Positions 1-5,863 of a stretch of DNA of 6,349 bases are shown here, one piece after another. Every line of letters starts with the position of its first letter. Within the stretch, counting starts at the first letter, position 1. The DNA comes from Candidatus Competibacteraceae bacterium (GTDB lineage: Bacteria; Pseudomonadota; Gammaproteobacteria; Competibacterales; Competibacteraceae): assembly GCA_007120095.1 (NCBI GenBank), contig SKOM01000067.1, positions 1 to 6,349 of the forward strand, in the 5' to 3' direction. The translations under genes and the position numbers were made by a program. The notes beneath the pieces were generated by a model that was not told the DNA's origin, made no database searches, and worked only from the letters and a program-made list of their open reading frames with translations.

Positions 1-134
1 CTGGGGTCAAAGAAAAACTCGCAACGCCCCCAACGGTTGCCCGGTGTGGGCAACTGACGCCACCACGGGTAGTCACTGCCACTGCGAGCCAAGAATTTAA
101 CCCGAATAGGATCAGTATCGTGTACCTCAGACAT
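1..134 (-). CDS. Probable glycosyltransferase family 10 (fucosyltransferase-like), N-terminal fragment
   Basis: Only the first 44 codons are inside the window; the gene runs off the left edge. The visible protein begins MSEVHDTDPIRVKFLARSG and continues through a W-W-R-Q-L-P stretch (residues 24-29) to WGRCEFFFDP (35-44). The pattern of a short beta strand, aromatic-R-Q-x-P, then WGxCxFxFD resembles the N-terminus of bacterial GT10 proteins, which transfer fucose or related deoxysugars from a nucleotide donor to lipopolysaccharide or other glycans. The catalytic C-terminal domain is not visible, so donor and acceptor cannot be judged. The ATG at 134 lies inside the end of the upstream ELM1-family gene (8-bp overlap, different frame) and has an AGGA ten bases upstream, so translation is probably coupled. 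The family call comes from recalled motif similarity over a short stretch and is moderate. Confidence 0.6.
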   Translation of the reverse strand, partial: MSEVHDTDPIRVKFLARSGSDYPWWRQLPTPGNRWGRCEFFFDP

Positions 135-1095
135 GCGGATCGAATCCTAATAAGCGGCGAATATGGGCGGCAACATGCGGGGTGTCATCAATCGGTACGT
201 AATCCCAGCGCGCCAGCGGCCCGCCGGTAAACACCTGCGTCACCCCTTCGCGGCGTAATTCATCATGAAACACCTGCAAACGCCGTCCGTAATGAGGCAA
301 GTCAATAATATATACAGGTTTTCCGGTGGAACAGGCTTCTGAGACCATCGACGCCGAATCCCCGGTCACCAGCAGGGTATCGGCCAGTCCCAGCAGGGCA
401 AAATAGGGATTATCGCCGCTACCGTCCCAGAACTCATGCGGCACATCGCCCAGTGCGCGCCGCAACGCTGCGCTGTTTTCGCTGCCGGTGCGCCGTGACG
501 GGGTAATCGCCAGGCCGACCCCTTGGGTCAGAACCAGAGCGCGCAGTTGCTGGCCTATCGCCGTACTCAGGGCGGGTGTGAGGCGACAATGGCGGTTGGA
601 ACCGCCGATTAACACCGCCACCAGCGGTCGAGCTAAGGCGGCAAAACGGCTGGCCTGCTGTTCAGCCGCCTGGGCCAGTTTGGCCGCCGTGATCCGATGC
701 AAGGCTCCGCGGGTTGGCAGCACATTCGGCCCGGTTAATCCATCATGGCGTGGCGGTACCACCAGATCAAAATACCGCGGTGGAATCTGTGGATCTTGTA
801 GATGCACGGTGAATGTGCGCCCGGCACTGGCGCGACGAATCGCAATCGATACTCCGGCGCTGCGCCGCCCGCTGGTAATCAGCACATCGGGCCACGGTGG
901 AACAATGGGATCACTGGCGACGGTGAGCTTGCTGAACACCGCAGGACAGCGATGCGCGGGCAGCCACCGCCAAGGACGACGCACGCCGATGGTTTTATGC
1001 TCACCCGGCCAACCCAGCGCCTCGGCTAAGCCAAGGGCCTGATTGGTCATACCGGCCTCGCCGGTGGTCATTGTCCAGCACCAGGGTGAATTCAT
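127..1095 (-). CDS. Mitochondrial fission ELM1 family protein (DUF1022), GT-B-like
   Basis: This 322-aa protein matches the bacterial ELM1/DUF1022 family along its whole length. Recognisable blocks, in order, are: a G-x-x-NQALGLAEALG-type N-terminus (about 12-28), SGRRSA (75-80), QDPQIPPRYFDLVVPPRHD (100-118), NVLPTRGALHRIT (124-136), VLIGGSNR (161-168), TPSRRT (198-203), DNPYFALLGLAD (228-239) and VTGDSASMVSEACSTGKPVY (243-262). The family is named after a plant mitochondrial fission factor. In bacteria its function is not settled; the Gly-rich centre and the DSxSMxSEA...GKPV block recall GT-B glycosyltransferases and UDP-sugar-binding enzymes, so a role in sugar-nucleotide or surface-glycan metabolism is inferred. 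No signal peptide or membrane segment is evident, so it is probably cytoplasmic. Its ATG overlaps the stop of the DUF255 gene as ATGA (1092-1095), and it overlaps the next gene by 8 bp. The gene looks complete and intact. Confidence 0.88.
   Translation of the reverse strand: MNSPWCWTMTTGEAGMTNQALGLAEALGWPGEHKTIGVRRPWRWLPAHRCPAVFSKLTVASDPIVPPWPDVLITSGRRSAGVSIAIRRASAGRTFTVHLQDPQIPPRYFDLVVPPRHDGLTGPNVLPTRGALHRITAAKLAQAAEQQASRFAALARPLVAVLIGGSNRHCRLTPALSTAIGQQLRALVLTQGVGLAITPSRRTGSENSAALRRALGDVPHEFWDGSGDNPYFALLGLADTLLVTGDSASMVSEACSTGKPVYIIDLPHYGRRLQVFHDELRREGVTQVFTGGPLARWDYVPIDDTPHVAAHIRRLLGFDPHV
145..148 (-). promoter_or_regulatory. Ribosome binding site for the GT10-like gene
   Basis: On the minus strand AGGA is followed by ten bases and then the ATG at 134. 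It lies inside the coding region of the ELM1-family gene, just before that gene's stop codon. It supports a genuine start at 134 despite the 8-bp overlap. Confidence 0.6.
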
Positions 1096-2882
1096 GCCTG
1101 ATCAAGCGCCTGTTGCAACTCGGCCAGGCTGGTACACCGCGTTTGACATTTGCCGTGTTGGTAAAGATACGCCACACCGGTATCCACTGGCGCACACTCG
1201 GCTAGCGTCTCGGGTAAGACCTGGGTATCGCTTGGAATGGCCAACACCAGCCGCTGTGGGGCGTAATTGCTTCTTACGGCTTGCTGCCAGGTTTGCAGTT
1301 CATCCGTCACAGCGCGGATCACCACCACCTGACTGGGAAAGTAATACTCTTCCAGCGCCAATAACAGGCCATTACATGCCGCCGGATTGCATTCGATATT
1401 CGGCCAGGCGTATTTCAGCGTCCTCTCGGCAGCCAGTGGCAGTGCTAAGCCACCGCTCAGGTGCGCCAGCCGCAACAGATTGTAAGCGACGACGCCATTG
1501 GCCGCCGGTAACGCCTCGTCTTGCAGCGGCCGCCAGCGCGCGGGCAGCGCTTCATGCTTTGGGCTGGTGAAATAAAATCCGCCCGTCTTGCCTGGCTCCT
1601 GGAACTCTTCCAGCAAAATCGCACTGATACGCAAGGCGTGCTGGTAATCCTGGTTACGCCAGCGAGTTTGCAGCCGTTCTAATAAGGCCTCGAGCAACCA
1701 GGCATAGTCATCGAGAAATGCCGGCGGGTACAGCGACCCCGCTTGATAGCCGGTCCGCCAGTGTCCCTGATACCAACAGTGCCGATGAAGACTCTCCAAA
1801 GCACGATCAGCAGCCTGGATAAGCGACTCACGTCCCAGCAGGCGTCCGGCTATCAGCAGTCCGCGAATCGCCAAGGCGTTGGCTGCCGTCAGCACGCAGG
1901 TATCCACCTGACCGGATTCACGGTCACGCGCCGTGGCAAAACAGCCGTCGGGCAAGCGCAAACGTTCCACTAACCAAACACCGAGACGCTCGGCCACATG
2001 ACGCAGTGGTGCACATTGCAGCGCAACACCGGCCTGGGCGTACATGGCCAGTAATTGAGCATTGTCACTCAGGGTCTGTTCGCTATCGGGCTGCTGCCAG
2101 TCGCTGTGGTGGGCATAACGCGAAAACCCGCCATGGGAGTCGCGCAACGGGCTGTAGGCCATCCGCTCCAGCGTCACACTGAGCATTTGCAAAGCGTGCT
2201 GATCGGGTCGGCTTTGATTCCGGCTATGCAGTCCGTGGCGCAACAACCGCTCCAACACCGCAACCTGGGGAAATTTCGGAGCCGTAGCAAAACCGCCGTT
2301 ATTGGCATCGTAATGTTCACCCAAACGCTGAATCACCGCCGCCAGCGGGCCGGCATGCAGGGCATAACCCGTGCGCCCTTGACGCGGCGATGGCCCGGCC
2401 CTCAGCGCCTCACCAAGTTGGGCGTTCTGTGTTTCCACCTGGGTACGTTGCTCGGCAAAAAAATCGGCTAACCGGGAGAGTAATGCCGCCAGCCCCGGCC
2501 AGCCATGTTGCGCCTGAGGTGCCACATAGGTCGCCCCAAAAAACGCCAGACCGTCATGGGGATTCAGCAGCATATTCAACGGCCAACCGGCATTATGACC
2601 ATACAGCAGCCGAAAAGTCTGTTGCTGCAGGCGGTCGATATCGGGGCGCTGGTAGCGATCGACGCGGATACAAACATAGCGCTGATTGAGCACGGCAATG
2701 ACCTGCGGATCAGCAAAGCTGTCAGCATCCATCAGCTGGCAGCGGCGACAACTCGGATACCCGATGGACAGAAAAATCGGTTGTTCCAGCTGTCGCGCCT
2801 GTGCCAGCGTCTCGGCCTGCCAAGGCTGCCACACAATGTGCGTATCAGCCATACCGGTCTGTGAAGAGGGCGAAGGCTGCAT
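1092..2882 (-). CDS. Short divergent DUF255/YyaL-type thioredoxin-fold protein
   Basis: A 596-aa protein from the ATG at 2882. A TTG two codons upstream (2888) is possible, and a second ATG at 2852 also precedes the conserved region; none has a good ribosome binding site. Residues about 18-145 form the thioredoxin-like DUF255 domain: IFLSIGYPSCRRCQLMDADSF, here split as IFLSIGYPSC (36-45) and RRCQLMDADSF (46-56), then RVDRYQRPDID (73-83) and AGWPLNMLLNP (98-108). The two cysteines (45, 48) are kept, but the usual CHWCH has become CRRCQ. The remainder resembles the six-hairpin (alpha/alpha) glycosidase-like half of the YyaL/SPATA20 family: GGFATAPKFPQ (196-206), GGFSRY (251-256), LSDNAQLLAMY (271-281), FLDDYAWLLEALL (389-401), GGFYFT (434-439), DEALPAANGV (455-464) and a C-terminal AYLYQHGKCQ (571-580). 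It is shorter than typical family members (B. subtilis YyaL is nearly 700 aa), apparently from loss of a central segment. Function in the family is poorly defined. It follows the 129-aa gene by 20 bp and overlaps the ELM1 gene by 4 bp. Confidence 0.85.
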   Translation of the reverse strand: MQPSPSSQTGMADTHIVWQPWQAETLAQARQLEQPIFLSIGYPSCRRCQLMDADSFADPQVIAVLNQRYVCIRVDRYQRPDIDRLQQQTFRLLYGHNAGWPLNMLLNPHDGLAFFGATYVAPQAQHGWPGLAALLSRLADFFAEQRTQVETQNAQLGEALRAGPSPRQGRTGYALHAGPLAAVIQRLGEHYDANNGGFATAPKFPQVAVLERLLRHGLHSRNQSRPDQHALQMLSVTLERMAYSPLRDSHGGFSRYAHHSDWQQPDSEQTLSDNAQLLAMYAQAGVALQCAPLRHVAERLGVWLVERLRLPDGCFATARDRESGQVDTCVLTAANALAIRGLLIAGRLLGRESLIQAADRALESLHRHCWYQGHWRTGYQAGSLYPPAFLDDYAWLLEALLERLQTRWRNQDYQHALRISAILLEEFQEPGKTGGFYFTSPKHEALPARWRPLQDEALPAANGVVAYNLLRLAHLSGGLALPLAAERTLKYAWPNIECNPAACNGLLLALEEYYFPSQVVVIRAVTDELQTWQQAVRSNYAPQRLVLAIPSDTQVLPETLAECAPVDTGVAYLYQHGKCQTRCTSLAELQQALDQA

Positions 2883-2902
2883 TAACAATTTCTATTGGCG
2901 TA

Positions 2903-3292
2903 TTAAGCATCATCATCAACGGTTAAGTGTAAATCATAGAGCGCGGCCAAAGCGACTGCCCTGGCCCAAGGAACGTGCAAGCGTCCTTCAACATAACCAC
3001 GGATGAGGGTAAGCGCCCATTCAAGACGCTCGTCATCTAATACTCTCAGATCGGCCAACCGCCATAACCGTTCCCCATCAAGGTAGGTGCTGGCATACAC
3101 TGCCGCCAGCGCCCGGGCCGAGTGTGAACCACGCGCCTCCCCCGTACACCACCGATAAACCAGCCGCTCCGCTTGAGCCGGGCTGAGCATGGTCTTGGCG
3201 GAACCCGCATAGTAAGGTGTTATTAAACGTTGATTATCCATCAGATTCGTGTGACAAACCTCGCAGTTCAAGGCATGTACATTATTCGACAC
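2903..3292 (-). CDS. Hypothetical protein, about 129 aa, unrecognised
   Basis: I do not recognise this gene with confidence. The longest form starts at a GTG (3292) and gives 129 aa; ATG starts at 3241 (112 aa) and 3190 (95 aa) are alternatives, and none has a clear ribosome binding site. The body looks alpha-helical and soluble: SPAQAERLVYRWCTGEA (37-53), a stretch rich in Ala and Arg (58-68), then LWRLADLRVLDDERLEWALTL (split here as LWRLADLRVL 76-85 and DDERLEWALTL 86-96), and an acidic tail ending DDDA. The G-x-x-S-x-x-A-x-x-L...W-x-L-x-D-L-R-x-LD layout faintly recalls small proteobacterial DUF7673-type proteins, but this is only an impression. With the GTG start, residues 10-14 read CEVCH, formally a c-type heme motif, but there is no signal peptide, so heme attachment is unlikely. 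It lies 83 bp downstream of cbbR and 20 bp upstream of the DUF255 gene, on the same strand. Confidence 0.6.
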   Translation of the reverse strand: MSNNVHALNCEVCHTNLMDNQRLITPYYAGSAKTMLSPAQAERLVYRWCTGEARGSHSARALAAVYASTYLDGERLWRLADLRVLDDERLEWALTLIRGYVEGRLHVPWARAVALAALYDLHLTVDDDA

Positions 3293-3375
3293 CAGGATGG
3301 CATCACTATACCGGTAACAATAGCCGAGAATTTGCCAAATGCGAGACTTTTCTCAGCAGCACTGAGTCAGGGTGC
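3293..3375. other. Short cbbR to hypothetical gene spacer
   Basis: This 83-bp gap separates the stop of cbbR from the GTG of the 129-aa gene, both on the minus strand. It holds a 5-bp perfect inverted repeat (3352-3366) but no U-rich tail in the minus-strand direction. A TATAGT hexamer on the minus strand (plus positions 3305-3310) could be a -10 element, but it would leave only a few bases before the GTG and has no convincing -35, so I do not call a promoter. The reading frame of the 129-aa gene stays open through most of the gap without an ATG. Confidence 0.5.
3352..3366. repeat. Small inverted repeat, CTCAG-N5-CTGAG
   Basis: CTCAG (3352-3356), five bases (CAGCA), then CTGAG (3362-3366) form a perfect 5-bp hairpin arm pair just after the cbbR stop codon. 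Read on the minus strand it is followed by AAAAG rather than a T-run, and on the plus strand the T-run precedes it. It could protect a transcript end or be chance; it does not look like an intrinsic terminator for cbbR. Confidence 0.4.
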
Positions 3376-4290
3376 TCACTGAACCTGTCGCAATGGCCAA
3401 AGCTGTTGGGCTTCGGCCAAGACAAAACGGCTAAATGCTTCAGCCACCGGCGGCAACCATTTATCGCGTCGCCATACCAAGTACCAGTGACGCATCAGCG
3501 GAAAACCTTCAACATCCAGTACCACCAGACGCTGGGTTGCAAGTTCCAGCTCCAGGGTGTGCAGCGAGACCACACCCAGCCCCAGCCCTACGGCCACCGC
3601 CTGGCGAATCGCTTCGTTGCTTGATAACTCCATGCGGGTTTTCAGACTCACACCATGGGCGGTAAAAAACCGTTCCATCGCAGTGCGGGTGCCCGATCCC
3701 TGTTCACGGATTAAGAAAATATCGTTGCTGAGTTCACTCAGCGCGACCCGTTGCTGCCCCGCCAGGGGATGATCTGGAGCCGCAATCACAACCAGTGGAT
3801 TGTCCATGAAACGTTCGCGCAGCAAATAAGGCTCATCCGGTGGCTTACCCATGATGACGACATCCGTTTCGTTGTTCGCTAATTGTTCCACGACCCAACG
3901 GCGATTAGACACATCCAAGCTAAAACTGATACCGGGATGCAAACGACAAAAACGCGCCAGCAGTAAAGTCGCAAAAGCATTGGCGGTGCTCGTTACCGCA
4001 AGACGCAGTGTACCAGCTTCACCGCTGCGCAGCGCTGTGAAAAAACCGTGCATCTCCTCAAGCTGTTCGGCAATACGCTGACTGTAGCCGACCAGCGCCT
4101 GGCCAGCTCCGGTGAGCTGCACCCGCTTGCCAATCTTTTCAAATAATGGCAACCCTAGCGTTTCTTCTAACTGGCGAATTTGCATCGATACCGCAGGTTG
4201 AGTCAGGTACAACACTTCACTGGCACGCGTGTAACTCAGATATTTAGCCACGGCGCGAAAAACCTGTAATTGGCGCATCGTAATGTTCAT
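3376..4290 (-). CDS. cbbR: LysR-type RuBisCO operon regulator CbbR
   Basis: This 304-aa protein is a full-length LysR-type regulator with the sequence character of CbbR, the activator of Calvin-cycle operons. Residues about 4-62 form the winged helix-turn-helix: MRQLQVFRAVAKYLSYTRAS (5-24) and LTQPAVSMQIRQLEETLGLP (29-48), then LFEKIGKRVQLTGAG (49-63). A linker helix follows, and residues about 92-295 form the periplasmic-binding-protein-like effector domain (TLRLAVTST near 93-101, VVIAAPDHPLAGQQ near 167-180, the strand GLGLGVVSLHTLELE near 235-249). CbbR proteins respond to Calvin-cycle or reductant metabolites such as RuBP or NADPH in studied species; the effector here is unknown. The start at 4290 aligns with the usual CbbR N-terminus (M-x-x-T-x-RQLxVF), though the upstream sequence has no obvious Shine-Dalgarno. 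Divergent placement 108 bp from cbbL strongly supports the assignment. Autoregulation from the shared intergenic region is typical of the family. Confidence 0.95.
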   Translation of the reverse strand: MNITMRQLQVFRAVAKYLSYTRASEVLYLTQPAVSMQIRQLEETLGLPLFEKIGKRVQLTGAGQALVGYSQRIAEQLEEMHGFFTALRSGEAGTLRLAVTSTANAFATLLLARFCRLHPGISFSLDVSNRRWVVEQLANNETDVVIMGKPPDEPYLLRERFMDNPLVVIAAPDHPLAGQQRVALSELSNDIFLIREQGSGTRTAMERFFTAHGVSLKTRMELSSNEAIRQAVAVGLGLGVVSLHTLELELATQRLVVLDVEGFPLMRHWYLVWRRDKWLPPVAEAFSRFVLAEAQQLWPLRQVQ

Positions 4291-4300
4291 CAGGAATAAC

Positions 4301-4315
4301 TTATGTTCTGCATAA
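4301..4315. promoter_or_regulatory. Palindrome TTATG-N5-CATAA near the cbbR start
   Basis: TTATG (4301-4305), TTCTG, then CATAA (4311-4315) is a perfect 5-bp dyad with a five-base centre and satisfies the LysR T-N11-A rule (T4302, A4314). It begins 11 bp upstream of the cbbR ATG, so a bound protein would cover the cbbR leader or core promoter. It may be an autoregulatory CbbR site; this is inferred from geometry only. Confidence 0.4.
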
Positions 4316-4318
4316 AAA

Positions 4319-4341
4319 TAATCTGTTTTTAATTATCGTTA
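4319..4341. promoter_or_regulatory. Probable CbbR operator: TNA-N7-TNA-N7-TNA
   Basis: TAA (4319-4321), TTA (4329-4331) and TTA (4339-4341) are spaced exactly 10 bp apart, giving two overlapping copies of the TNA-N7-TNA pattern described for CbbR binding sites. A dyad TTAAT-N9-ATTAA (4329-4333 and 4343-4347) overlaps the right half. The sites sit immediately upstream of the candidate cbbL -10, where a LysR activator would contact RNA polymerase. The half-site is degenerate and the region AT-rich, so chance contributes. Confidence 0.5.
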
Positions 4342-4354
4342 GATTAAGCCATGC

Positions 4355-4360
4355 TATATC
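4355..4360 (+). promoter_or_regulatory. Candidate -10 element of the cbb operon promoter
   Basis: TATATC matches four of six positions of the sigma-70 -10 consensus. Sixteen bases upstream lies only a weak -35-like TTATCG (4333-4338), as is common for activator-dependent promoters. Initiation near 4366-4368 would leave a leader of about 32 bases before the cbbL ATG at 4399. It would also place the earlier in-frame ATG at 4351 outside the transcript. Confidence 0.4.
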
Positions 4361-4384
4361 GTGTAGGCAATACACACCCAACCT

Positions 4385-4388
4385 GGAG
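4385..4388 (+). promoter_or_regulatory. Ribosome binding site deciding the cbbL start
   Basis: GGAG is followed by ten bases and the ATG at 4399. It favours 4399 over the in-frame ATG at 4351, which has no such sequence and would add 16 residues not usual for CbbL. Confidence 0.65.
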
Positions 4389-4398
4389 CGATATAACA

Positions 4399-5850
4399 AT
4401 GAGTGATACCTTAACCGGAACAGAACGCTATAAGTCCGGTGTGATCCCTTACAAGAAAATGGGCTACTGGGAACCCGATTATCAACCCATAGAAACTGAT
4501 GTCATTTGTTTATTTCGCATCACACCCCAAGAAGGAGTAGACCCTGAGGAAGCCGCCGCCGCCGTGGCCGGTGAATCGTCCACCGCAACGTGGACAGTGG
4601 TCTGGACTGATCGCTTAACCGCTTGCGAACGCTACCGTGCTAAAGCGTTTCGAGTCGATCCCGTCCCCGGCAATACCGAACAGTTTTTTGCTTATATTGC
4701 CTACGATCTTGATTTATTTGAAGAAGGCTCCATTGCCAACCTGACCGCGTCGATTATCGGTAATGTGTTTGGCTTTAAGGCGGTGAAAGCCCTACGACTG
4801 GAAGACATGCGCCTGCCGGTGGCCTATATCAAAACCTTCCCCGGCCCGGCCACCGGTATTGTGGTGGAACGCGAGCGCCTGGACAAATACGGCCGCCCGT
4901 TGCTGGGCGCGACGGTTAAACCCAAGCTCGGTTTATCTGGTCGCAATTATGGCCGCGTGGTTTACGAAGGTCTCAAAGGCGGTCTGGACTTCCTCAAGGA
5001 CGACGAAAATATTAACTCACAACCGTTTATGCACTGGCGCGACCGGTTCCTGTACGTCATGGAAGCCGTCAACAAAGCCAGTGCGGCTACGGGTGAAGTC
5101 AAAGGCAGTTACCTGAACGTCACCGCCGGCACCATGGAAGAGATGTACCGCCGGGCCGAGTTCGCCAAAGAACTCGGTTCGGTCATCATTATGATCGATT
5201 TGGTCATCGGTTACACTGCGATTCAGTCCATGGCCAAATGGGCGCGGGACAACGACATGATTCTGCACCTGCACCGTGCGGGCCACGGTACCTACACCCG
5301 GCAGAAATCCCACGGCATCAGTTTCCGGGTGATCGGCAAATGGATGCGCCTGGCCGGGGTCGATCACATCCATGCCGGTACCGTGGTCGGTAAATTAGAA
5401 GGCGACCCGAATATGGTGCGCGGTTTCTATGACGTTTTGCGCGAAGACTATGTCAAACAGAATCTGGAAAACGGTGTGTTTTTCGATCAAGACTGGGCGT
5501 CGCTGAATAAAGTCATGCCAGTGGCCTCGGGCGGTATCCATGCCGGCCAAATGCACCAGTTATTGGTTTATCTGGGTGAGGACTGTGTATTGCAGTTCGG
5601 TGGGGGCACCATCGGCCATCCTGACGGCATCCAGGCAGGGGCGATTGCCAACCGGGTTGCGCTGGAGTCCATGGTGCTGGCGCGTAACGAAGGCCGCGAC
5701 ATCTGGAATGAAGGCCCAGACATTCTGCGCCAGGCCGCCAAGCAGTGCAAACCGCTGGAAGTGGCCTTGGAGCTGTGGAAAGACATCACCTTCAATTATC
5801 AATCAACCGATACTGCGGATTTTGTCCCGCTGGAAACAGCTTCGAGCTAA
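4399..5850 (+). CDS. cbbL: RuBisCO large subunit, form I red-type (IC-like)
   Basis: This 483-aa protein is the catalytic subunit of ribulose-1,5-bisphosphate carboxylase/oxygenase, which adds CO2 to RuBP to give two 3-phosphoglycerates in the Calvin cycle. All active-site elements are present: K174 and K176 in ATVKPKLGL, the carbamylated lysine K200 with Mg ligands D202 and E203 in FLKDDEN, H292 and R293 in LHLHRAGH, H325 in DHIHAGT, K332 of loop 6 in VVGKLEGD, S377 in ASGGIH, and the phosphate-binding QFGGGTIGHP (399-408). The N-terminal YKSGVIPYKKMGYW and the LHRAGHGTYTRQ block are characteristic of red-type enzymes as in Cupriavidus and Rhodobacter. The C-terminal tail NYQSTDTADFVP (466-477) is the segment that the red-type activase CbbX pulls on. 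The start at 4399 is chosen for its ribosome binding site and family length. cbbS follows after 13 bp and the partial cbbX after that. The gene looks intact, with no missing key residue. Confidence 0.97.
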   Translation: MSDTLTGTERYKSGVIPYKKMGYWEPDYQPIETDVICLFRITPQEGVDPEEAAAAVAGESSTATWTVVWTDRLTACERYRAKAFRVDPVPGNTEQFFAYIAYDLDLFEEGSIANLTASIIGNVFGFKAVKALRLEDMRLPVAYIKTFPGPATGIVVERERLDKYGRPLLGATVKPKLGLSGRNYGRVVYEGLKGGLDFLKDDENINSQPFMHWRDRFLYVMEAVNKASAATGEVKGSYLNVTAGTMEEMYRRAEFAKELGSVIIMIDLVIGYTAIQSMAKWARDNDMILHLHRAGHGTYTRQKSHGISFRVIGKWMRLAGVDHIHAGTVVGKLEGDPNMVRGFYDVLREDYVKQNLENGVFFDQDWASLNKVMPVASGGIHAGQMHQLLVYLGEDCVLQFGGGTIGHPDGIQAGAIANRVALESMVLARNEGRDIWNEGPDILRQAAKQCKPLEVALELWKDITFNYQSTDTADFVPLETASS

Positions 5851-5854
5851 GGAG
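5851..5854 (+). promoter_or_regulatory. Ribosome binding site for cbbS
   Basis: The cbbL stop runs straight into a Shine-Dalgarno as TAAGGAG (5848-5854), with nine bases to the cbbS ATG at 5864. This strong site fixes the cbbS start and suits the high expression that the small subunit needs. Confidence 0.75.
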
Positions 5855-5863
5855 ACACGCTTC

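Larger units (their letters stand above)
4291..4398. promoter_or_regulatory. Divergent cbbR-cbbL control region
   Basis: This AT-rich 108-bp stretch separates the cbbR start (leftward) from the cbbL start (rightward), the classic arrangement for CbbR-controlled operons. It contains a palindrome next to cbbR (4301-4315), three helically phased TNA half-sites (4319-4341), a candidate -10 for cbbL (4355-4360) and the cbbL ribosome binding site (4385-4388). By analogy with other LysR systems, CbbR should bind here to activate cbbL and repress itself. Confidence 0.8.

Noticed and set aside
488..1042. A 184-aa open frame on the plus strand opposite the ELM1-family gene
   Set aside because: It is antisense to a strongly conserved gene, is rich in Arg, Ala and Pro as expected of a GC-rich shadow frame, and shows no family motif.
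1043..2864. Several plus-strand open frames of 76-175 aa opposite the DUF255 gene
   Set aside because: The minus strand carries recognisable DUF255-family motifs across this stretch; the plus-strand frames are low in hydrophobic order and match nothing I know.
3250..3265. The CEVCH motif as evidence for a c-type cytochrome
   Set aside because: There is no signal peptide or membrane anchor in any plausible form of the protein, and the motif is lost if translation starts at 3241.
3352..3366. Intrinsic terminator after cbbR
   Set aside because: The stem is only 5 bp, and on the cbbR strand it is followed by AAAAG rather than a run of T.
5017..5373. A 118-aa minus-strand frame inside cbbL
   Set aside because: It is antisense to the active-site region of cbbL, whose conservation constrains both strands, and has no independent support.
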